A DNA stretch of 5,485 nt from Fibrobacterota bacterium. GTDB taxonomy: Bacteria; Fibrobacterota; Chitinivibrionia; Chitinivibrionales; FEN-1185. Positions 1 through 4,956 of this stretch are shown piece by piece. The position numbers were made by a program, and so were the translations under genes. Each line of letters starts with the position of its first letter. Position 1 is the stretch's first letter. The notes under the pieces are model-generated. The model was given only the letters and a program-made list of their open reading frames with translations. It was not told the DNA's origin and ran no database searches. The stretch is from positions 657 to 6,141 of the forward strand of contig PLWQ01000002.1 in NCBI GenBank assembly GCA_003165595.1. Reading direction: 5' to 3'.

Positions 1-1
1 G

Positions 2-130
2 TGTGCATTCCTGCGACGCTTCTTGATGCGCGCATGCCTGGTTGCCTGGAACCGCGGCAACGGAGTTTACATTTTGCGGGTGCTTGCACCCGGGAAAATG
101 ATGACGGAGAGAATTTTGGTGCAGAGGTGA
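2..130 (+). CDS. 3'-end of a surface protein with C-terminal sorting-like tail (partial)
   Basis: The frame is open from the left window edge to a TGA at 128-130 and gives 42 residues. From residue 16 on it reads WNRGNGVYILRV, then a 15-residue stretch ending RILVQR. This is the final strand pair of a FlgD-Ig / type IX secretion C-terminal domain. It aligns without gaps, over its last 23 residues (from NG to the stop), with the end of the next protein (NGLYVLFV...LFVTN); N, G, Y, L, V, A, K and V match. Such tails usually direct large secreted proteins to the outer membrane or out of the cell; that role here is inferred. The stop lies 23 bp before the next start, so the two genes are probably co-transcribed. 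Oddity: the first 15 residues do not show the usual W-D-G..G pattern before the 'NG(V/L)Y' turn, so a frameshift close to position 60 cannot be excluded. Confidence 0.72.
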   Translation, partial: CAFLRRFLMRACLVAWNRGNGVYILRVLAPGKMMTERILVQR

Positions 131-140
131 TTGAAAAAAC

Positions 141-145
141 GGAGG
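141..145 (+). promoter_or_regulatory. Ribosome binding site fixing the start of the fibro-slime gene
   Basis: GGAGG stands 8 nt before the ATG at 154. It decides the start: the frame is open back to a GTG at position 1, but that stretch overlaps the end of the upstream gene, has no visible ribosome binding site inside the window and would put 51 residues in front of an otherwise well-formed signal peptide. Confidence 0.8.
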
Positions 146-153
146 GAAAAGAC

Positions 154-1851
154 ATGCCAGCAGCGGGCAGGTTGAAAAATGCGGTTTGCGCGTGGGCGGT
201 GCTGGCGTTTGCCTTGTCCAGCAACGGGCAAGCCGTGTATCCGGCCACGATCACTGTTCCCGTGACGTATTTCGATTACCATTCCGACGGATCAAATCCT
301 GATTTCAATTCGGGCACGAATCCGGCCATTGTTCTTCCCGGCATGGTACAGACTGCGCTGGATAAAGACGGATTGCCTGTCGGAACAACGACCTACCTGT
401 ACAGCTGGGGGATCGGAAAATGGTTTCGTGCCTGGCCGCAGAGCCAACTGGGACAGGGCAGCGATTTTCTGAGGCCGGCCTACAGCATTGGGAATGCCGT
501 CGGGCTTGAGTATGTCAATGGGGGAAAGGCATTGTTGCAGGTCGACACCGTGTCCTACGATACAGCATACAAAAATGCCGTGATTCAGGACAATCTGGTA
601 TTTACTTACGTGGCGGGTTCGGCAGGAGTGTATCAGTATCAGAACGCCAACTTCTTCCCGCTTGACAACAGGGGGTTCGGCGCGGATGTGCCGACAATCA
701 ACTTCGACGGGACGCCGCTCAACAGAGCGACGAATACGCACAACTATTCGTTTGCAATGCACCTGAGGAAAGGGTTCAAGTACCGGGCGGGTCTCACCTT
801 CAATTTTGAAGGAGACGACGACTTGTGGGTGTTTGTCGACGGACAACTTGTGCTCGACCTCGGCGGCATTCACGGCACCACGCAGGGCCAGCTCTCACTT
901 GACGGGCTGGCAACCCAGGTGGGTCTTGTCCCGGACGATTCAGCAACGCTCGACGTTTTCTACTGCGAACGGCAGTCGGTGGGTTCGGACATCAAGATCA
1001 CCACCAACCTGGTCGCGCCGGTGATATCGACTCCCGGTCCGCAGCTTATTGCCGTTGCCTCGCCCTCCCCAAGCCGCCGTCCCGAGCTGACCTGGCATTC
1101 GGTTTTGCCCCGGGCAGCATACACGGTTGAGATCGACACTTTGGGCACGTTCGCTTCGCCTTTCCTGCTTGCGCCGGTGAGCGATACGTTCCTCGTCCCT
1201 GCCGCCGACCTGCCTTTCGGAACTATTTACTGGCGCGTCAAGAGCGATAGTACCGGTTGGTCAAGCATCGGCAGCTTCTCCATCGAGCCCGATTCCATTC
1301 CGGTGCTCGTCCGCTTTGATGGAGTAACCGTCTCTTCCGTTCGCCCCACGTTTGTGTGGCACCCGGTTGTCAATGCCATATCCTACAAAATCGAGGTGTC
1401 GCAGGAGCCGTCGTTTTCGCCGGTTTCAACGTTGGACATCTCGGATACGTCGTTTACGATGCTCGCCGACTGTGCGCCGGGCATGTGGTACTGGCGCGTA
1501 AGCTGCAGCAGGAACTACGAGTTGTTTGCGCCGGCCGACAGCCTGAAGATAGATGCCGTGGGCAATGAAAAGATTCCGGCACTAGCCATGAAACACTTTG
1601 TCCGCGTAGCGAAATCGGGTCCGGGCATACTCATTTCCTCCGGCGGCTACGACAACCGCGATGTGAGCGGCGTTGTGTATTCGGTGAGTGGGGAAGTGGT
1701 TGCGCGGCTCAAGGGCTCGGATTCCGGGAACAACTTGATGGTATGGAGTTACACGGACCACTGGGGTAAACGTGTATCCAACGGCCTGTACGTGCTGTTT
1801 GTAAATGCAGGCCCAAAAAGCATCAAGCAGAAGTTGTTCGTGACGAACTGA
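154..1851 (+). CDS. Exported fibro-slime (PA14-like) domain protein with two FN3-like repeats and sorting-like C-terminus
   Basis: This is a complete 565-residue protein. Residues 1-27 form a signal peptide (basic RLK, hydrophobic VCAWAVLAFAL, cleavage near NGQA). Residues ~32-286 are a fibro-slime domain. It opens with VTYFDYHSDG and PDFNSG, has a GMVQTAL..DGLPV segment, a core GDDDLWVFVDGQLVLDLGG at 220-238 followed by IHG, and the closing signature FYCERQSVGSDIKITT at 269-284. The family occurs in Fibrobacter surface proteins and Dictyostelium prespore proteins. The Asp-rich core resembles the calcium/ligand loop of PA14 domains, so carbohydrate or surface binding is plausible but inferred. 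Residues ~295-378 and ~382-468 are two fibronectin-III-like repeats, each with P.(L/F).W near the start and YWRV near the end. Residues ~481-565 are a FlgD-Ig / type IX-like C-terminal domain (YSVSGEVVARL, W..TD.WGKRVSNGLYV, terminal LFVTN). No hydrolase catalytic domain is seen. It follows the upstream surface-protein gene by 23 bp, and no promoter was seen between them. Confidence 0.93.
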   Translation: MPAAGRLKNAVCAWAVLAFALSSNGQAVYPATITVPVTYFDYHSDGSNPDFNSGTNPAIVLPGMVQTALDKDGLPVGTTTYLYSWGIGKWFRAWPQSQLGQGSDFLRPAYSIGNAVGLEYVNGGKALLQVDTVSYDTAYKNAVIQDNLVFTYVAGSAGVYQYQNANFFPLDNRGFGADVPTINFDGTPLNRATNTHNYSFAMHLRKGFKYRAGLTFNFEGDDDLWVFVDGQLVLDLGGIHGTTQGQLSLDGLATQVGLVPDDSATLDVFYCERQSVGSDIKITTNLVAPVISTPGPQLIAVASPSPSRRPELTWHSVLPRAAYTVEIDTLGTFASPFLLAPVSDTFLVPAADLPFGTIYWRVKSDSTGWSSIGSFSIEPDSIPVLVRFDGVTVSSVRPTFVWHPVVNAISYKIEVSQEPSFSPVSTLDISDTSFTMLADCAPGMWYWRVSCSRNYELFAPADSLKIDAVGNEKIPALAMKHFVRVAKSGPGILISSGGYDNRDVSGVVYSVSGEVVARLKGSDSGNNLMVWSYTDHWGKRVSNGLYVLFVNAGPKSIKQKLFVTN

Positions 1852-1934
1852 GCCGTGGTTTGTTTGTTGACAAGCCCGCCTACAGAAATTCTGGCCGCTC
1901 AAATGTCCTGTCCCGCCGGCAGAATTCAATTCCC

Positions 1935-1964
1935 TTGACAGTAGCTCCTACGCCTTTTTATATT
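1935..1964 (+). promoter_or_regulatory. Sigma70-type promoter for the cysteine-rich exported protein gene
   Basis: A perfect -35 box TTGACA (1935-1940) is followed after 18 bp by TATATT (1959-1964), which matches the -10 consensus at five of six positions. Transcription would start near 1971, leaving a leader of about 110 nt before the ATG at 2082. It lies in the only sizeable non-coding gap upstream of a + strand gene, which supports it. The rest of the 1852-2081 gap shows no gene and no convincing terminator for the preceding gene. An earlier TTGACA at 1867-1872 has no matching -10 box. Confidence 0.6.
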
Positions 1965-2063
1965 CAGTAAAGAAGGTCCAGGCCGGAACAGTGCACTCCG
2001 CATGGGCCGCATTCCACAAGAGTCAAGTGCAGCATACACGGTATAGGGCCTCTTCCTGCATAC

Positions 2064-2081
2064 ATGACGAGGGAGGTCATC
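2064..2081 (+). promoter_or_regulatory. Ribosome binding site in a small hairpin loop; decides the start at 2082
   Basis: GGGAGG (2071-2076) sits 5 nt before the ATG at 2082, which favours that start over the in-frame ATG at 2064 six codons upstream. ATGAC (2064-2068) and GTCAT (2076-2080) are exact inverted repeats that would present most of the Shine-Dalgarno sequence in a 7-nt loop. The stem is only 5 bp, so it may be chance. If it forms it could modulate translation start. Confidence 0.5.
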
Positions 2082-3146
2082 ATGCGTTTGTGCGGCGTGT
2101 TGCTCTTTCTTCTAGCGGCGGGAAACGTTGCTCTCGCCCAGGTAGCATCCGACTACTACAACAAACCGAGCCAGGAATTGTTTGAGAGCGTGTCTCAGGA
2201 GAGCACGTTTGTTCACCGCGGCGGTTTCCTGCCCTGCTACAAGTGTGTGCGGCAGTGGGCAAAAGAGAACAGGGACAAATACAATTTTCTCTCAGTTGCC
2301 TGCAGCGATTCTTTCGGCATTGTACGGGTGACTTCATCGTTCGATTGTCAATATCTTCACGGCGGCAACCGGCCCGGAATGCTCACGGCATGCAATTTGA
2401 TCCTGACCTCGTGTTCGAATTCGCTCAAGATCGGATTCGCAGACCTCAAGTCGAGAGACTGCGGTGCGTTGTGGCGGATTTCAATCCAAAAGGAACTGGT
2501 CCACCTCATCTCACTCCTTCCTGATTCCGTTCCATCGCCGAGTAATCCTGTTGCGGCGGTTCATATCTATAGAGGCTTGGGCTATCCCGGGGTTGTGGAT
2601 TCCATCTTTGATGCGATACGTGCAGACAGTATCGCTCATGCCGACAGCATTTTCCATGCGCACGTTTCGGATTCCATTGCCGCGCTCGGACGGATTGCGT
2701 CCGTGGTCGACGCGGACAGCGGCGACGGCAATGCCCTGGCCGCTCGCAGGGAAACCGACAGTATCGGTACCGTGGTCCACAAAGACTCTGTTGAGGAACA
2801 GAAACTGGCGGCCATAATTTTCAAGGGCCAACCTGTTCTGAAGGGGAAGAAGGTGACCACCGACGCGAAACTTGACTGCCTTGTCTTCTTCCTTTCCAAC
2901 AAACTTAGAACCGTGGAACAAGTGAAGGCATATCTCGTTTGTCTTGAAAAGCTCTGCAACGATCAAATGGCGCTTTATTATGCTGCAAGGAAGGTGGTGT
3001 CGCCCGATCAGAAATATCTGTGCGTGCTCTACTACAAGAAACTGCAGGGCGATGTCGGCAAAGTGCAGGCCATGCTTTACAAGCTGGAGGGCCGCACAAG
3101 AGAAATATCCAGCCCGGTGGAAAGCGAACGCTTGGCGCCATGGTAG
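2082..3146 (+). CDS. Unrecognised exported cysteine-rich protein with Asp-Ser-Ile repeat linker
   Basis: I do not recognise this 354-residue protein. Residues 1-19 are a clear signal peptide (MRLCGVLLFLLAAGNVALA, cleavage before or shortly after Q20). The mature N-terminal part (~25-150) holds seven cysteines: a PCYKC pair at 52/55, then 74, 89, 104, 111 and 127. This suggests disulfides or metal binding; the CxxC is not followed by His, so it is not a c-type haem site. Residues 173-237 form a low-complexity linker with five DSI and one DSV at 173, 182, 188, 197, 226 and 235. That pattern recalls the 'ADSIAKADSI' linkers of Fibrobacterota envelope proteins. Residues ~255-345 are a predicted helical C-terminal domain rich in Leu/Tyr/Lys, with four cysteines at 266, 287, 292 and 314. 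There is no sorting-type tail and no further membrane segment, so a periplasmic or envelope-associated location is most likely. The gene appears to have its own promoter (1935-1964) and to be a single-gene unit facing convergent genes. The reality of the gene is well supported; the function is unknown. Confidence 0.85.
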   Translation: MRLCGVLLFLLAAGNVALAQVASDYYNKPSQELFESVSQESTFVHRGGFLPCYKCVRQWAKENRDKYNFLSVACSDSFGIVRVTSSFDCQYLHGGNRPGMLTACNLILTSCSNSLKIGFADLKSRDCGALWRISIQKELVHLISLLPDSVPSPSNPVAAVHIYRGLGYPGVVDSIFDAIRADSIAHADSIFHAHVSDSIAALGRIASVVDADSGDGNALAARRETDSIGTVVHKDSVEEQKLAAIIFKGQPVLKGKKVTTDAKLDCLVFFLSNKLRTVEQVKAYLVCLEKLCNDQMALYYAARKVVSPDQKYLCVLYYKKLQGDVGKVQAMLYKLEGRTREISSPVESERLAPW

Positions 3147-3172
3147 GAAGGCACGTCCCAACAAAAGAAACG

Positions 3173-3228
3173 GCTGACAGCCTCGCCCTCAGGACGCCGC
3201 CGTCAACCGCCAATTTTCAACTGTCAGC
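3173..3228 (-). terminator. Candidate terminator / inverted repeat in the convergent gap
   Basis: GCTGACAG (3173-3180) and CTGTCAGC (3221-3228) are perfect 8-bp inverted repeats with a 40-nt loop. The loop contains a smaller 5-bp hairpin (3184-3196, including one G-U pair on the minus strand). Read on the minus strand, the outer stem is followed by a T-rich stretch (TTTCTTTTGTT, about 3160-3170) just downstream of the beta-helix gene stop, as an intrinsic terminator would need. On the plus strand the following bases are less T-rich. The long loop makes it an unusual terminator, and it could instead be a dispersed intergenic repeat. Confidence 0.4.
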
Positions 3229-3232
3229 TTGT

Positions 3233-4081
3233 CTACAATCCCTGTTTTTGCTCGCCGCTGCCCAGAAGCCTGCTTCCTAGAATCTGATTGTCGGACCCGT
3301 ACATGCAGCAGGGTTGGTTCGATGCGACCTTAAAATCGAGCTTTGACCGTGGGCTGCCGAATTTCGGATCAAAGGAGAAATTGTCGGCCGGGATCGTGCG
3401 GCTCACCGCAAGGTTGCCGAACAAGTCGTTTTTGGTAAGCTTGGTCCTGTCCGATTTTGCGGAGAGCTTGACGCCCATGCGTTCGTTGAACGCGATCATG
3501 TTGTTTTCGATGATGGCGTCGGAGCTGCCGCCGAGAGCGATGCCGTTGTTGCCGTTGAAGCACACCGTATTGTGGTTGATGGATGACGAGGTCGAACGGA
3601 TGTCCCACCCCTGAATTCCCGACGCACGGTTGAACACGATGATGTTGTCTTCAATTCTGGGCAGATGCCGAACGCAAATAATGCCCGTCCCCCAGTTGTT
3701 GATGATCCTGCAGTTGACAATAGAGTTACCCGCGTCCTTGGAGAAAACGCCGATGGTTCCGTTGCGGATTTCAAAGCCGCTCAGCACGGAATTCGCGGAG
3801 AGCGACACGATGGTGCCTTTCCCGCTCCCGTCGATGACCGCCTTAAATGTGTTGCGTGCTATAAGCGAGACCCCCGCCTTTACAAAGATGAGTTCCGGAT
3901 AAACGCCGTCGGCGACCCACACGGTGTCGCCCGATTTGGCATTGATCATGGCCTGGCCGATGGTTTTGACCCCCACCGACGGGACCGACATGGATTCCCC
4001 GGCCCAGGAAATCTGCGGGAGAAGGAACGTAAGGACGGCCAGAAGACCGATCCGGTTTCGCGCGCGCGTAAATGCAGACAT
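3233..4081 (-). CDS. Secreted right-handed beta-helix (pectin-lyase-fold) protein B
   Basis: This is a complete 282-residue protein. Residues 1-27 are a signal peptide (RARNR basic end, hydrophobic GLLAVLTFLLP, cleavage after SWA). Residues ~32-75 form the N-terminal cap typical of DUF1565/pectin-lyase-fold proteins (KTIGQAM..AKSGDTVWVADGVYPE). Parallel beta-helix coils of ~22-25 residues follow from ~83 to ~225, with repeating 'I..N.I.FN..SGI' units: IVNCRIINNWGTGI, RIEDNIIVFNRASGI, SINHNTVCFNGNNGI and IIENNMIAFNERMGV. The fold is common in polysaccharide lyases, hydrolases and surface-binding proteins, but I see no recognisable catalytic set, so no activity is assigned. The tail after KLDF (247-250) departs from its neighbour and carries a vicinal Cys pair (258-259). 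A GGAG lies 7 nt before the ATG (4089-4092 on the + strand). It is the last gene of a likely three-gene minus-strand operon, 21 bp after its paralogue, and lacks a sorting-type tail. Confidence 0.92.
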   Translation of the reverse strand: MSAFTRARNRIGLLAVLTFLLPQISWAGESMSVPSVGVKTIGQAMINAKSGDTVWVADGVYPELIFVKAGVSLIARNTFKAVIDGSGKGTIVSLSANSVLSGFEIRNGTIGVFSKDAGNSIVNCRIINNWGTGIICVRHLPRIEDNIIVFNRASGIQGWDIRSTSSSINHNTVCFNGNNGIALGGSSDAIIENNMIAFNERMGVKLSAKSDRTKLTKNDLFGNLAVSRTIPADNFSFDPKFGSPRSKLDFKVASNQPCCMYGSDNQILGSRLLGSGEQKQGL

Positions 4082-4102
4082 ATGCCAGCTCCGTTCTTGA
4101 GG

Positions 4103-4912
4103 TTAATAGGAAAAATGTGCGCCTATTTCGGAGTTAATGCTCGAAATCAGACTTTTCAAAGGGGAATCGGCGGCCAGGGAAAAATCGAGTTTGCCGCGGG
4201 GCGCCGTAAAATGCGGATCGAGAGAATAGTTTTTGGACGGCTGTGCCGACGGCGTTCGGCCGTTCTTGAAGAAATCGTTATTGGCCATGCTCGTCCGCAC
4301 ATTTTCAACAATCTTGACGGCCTCGTTCTGGTTAAAGGCTATGATGTTGGATTCGAGCACCACCAGGGAGTTCCCGCCGAGTGAAATGCCGTTGTTCATA
4401 TTGAACGCGATGGTGTTGCGGTTGATTGCCGCGGACGTGGAGCTCAGGTTCCATCCCTGGATTCCCGACCCGCCGTTAAAGACGATAACGTTGTCCTGGA
4501 TGCTGGGAATGTTGCCGACGCACAGGATACCCGATTCGCGGTTGCCGGTAACGCGGCACATGAGGATTGCATTGCCGCCGCTCTTCGAAGAAATGCCGAT
4601 GGTGCCGTTGCGAATCTGGAACCCGCACAGCGTTGCGTTGCCTCCCAAGGTGACGACGGTGCCCTTGCCGCCGCCGTCGAGTGCGGCGCCAAGCAGCGAA
4701 GCCGACTTGAGAACTACATCGGCTTTTACCATGATTTCGCCCAAGTACGTGCCGCCGGCGACCAGCACTGTGTCGCCGGCTTTTGCCGCGATCATCGCGA
4801 GGGCGATGGTGCGGGCTTCTGTTGACGGAACGGAAACAATGCGACCGGCCGCCGCGGGAGTCCAGAGTGCCGCGGTAATGCCGACCACGAGGCAGGATAT
4901 GATTGTTTTCAT
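4103..4912 (-). CDS. Secreted right-handed beta-helix (pectin-lyase-fold) protein A
   Basis: This is a complete 269-residue protein, paralogous to the gene at 3233-4081. Residues 1-22 are a signal peptide (MKTIISCLVVGITAALW, cleavage after PAAA). The Cys at 7 is not in a lipobox. Residues ~26-70 are the DUF1565-like cap (ARTIALAMIAAKAGDTVLVA), and beta-helix coils run from ~78 to ~215 (CGFQIRNGTIGI, ILMCRVTGNRESGI, SIQDNVIVFNGGSGI, AINRNTIAFNMNNGI, VLESNIIAFNQNEAV). The end, SEIGAHFSY, resembles the 'DIGAF' closing strand common in this fold, so this copy keeps the ancestral-looking C-terminus. AGGAG (4921-4925 on the + strand) lies 8 nt before the ATG and supports the start. It begins 44 nt after the stop of the upstream surface-protein gene and ends 21 nt before the next start, so it is probably the middle gene of one transcript. 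The substrate is unknown and no catalytic residues were identified. A structural or sugar-binding role is as likely as enzymatic activity. Confidence 0.92.
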   Translation of the reverse strand: MKTIISCLVVGITAALWTPAAAGRIVSVPSTEARTIALAMIAAKAGDTVLVAGGTYLGEIMVKADVVLKSASLLGAALDGGGKGTVVTLGGNATLCGFQIRNGTIGISSKSGGNAILMCRVTGNRESGILCVGNIPSIQDNVIVFNGGSGIQGWNLSSTSAAINRNTIAFNMNNGISLGGNSLVVLESNIIAFNQNEAVKIVENVRTSMANNDFFKNGRTPSAQPSKNYSLDPHFTAPRGKLDFSLAADSPLKSLISSINSEIGAHFSY

Positions 4913-4956
4913 GGGGCGATCTCCTTGTGCCGCGGCGGGTAATGCGGCGCCATGTT

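Noticed and set aside
1-153. N-terminal extension of the fibro-slime protein from GTG at position 1
   Set aside because: It overlaps the end of an upstream gene in another frame, has no visible ribosome binding site inside the window and would precede a complete signal peptide. The ATG at 154 has GGAGG 8 nt upstream.
292-873. 193-residue open frame on the minus strand
   Set aside because: It is antisense to the conserved fibro-slime domain, shows no domain pattern or signal peptide, and is explained by the base composition of the opposite coding strand.
1836-1848. Palindrome GTTCGTGACGAAC at the end of the fibro-slime gene as a terminator
   Set aside because: Only a 4-bp stem with a 5-nt loop can form, it lies inside the coding sequence just before the stop, and no T-run follows directly.
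1992-2031. 6-bp inverted repeat TGCACT/AGTGCA in the leader as a riboswitch or operator
   Set aside because: It is short with a 28-nt spacer, no conserved riboswitch core is visible, and it is expected by chance in a leader of this length.
2232-2250. PCYKC in the exported protein as a thioredoxin or c-type haem motif
   Set aside because: There is no His after the second Cys, and no thioredoxin-fold context such as a W-C or a downstream cis-Pro segment is evident.
2511-3164. 217-residue open frame on the minus strand
   Set aside because: It is antisense to the exported cysteine-rich protein. The plus frame has a promoter, ribosome binding site, signal peptide and DSI pattern; the minus frame has none of these.
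3665-4384. 239-residue open frame on the plus strand spanning the junction of the two beta-helix genes
   Set aside because: It is antisense to two well-supported paralogues and shows no recognisable motif.
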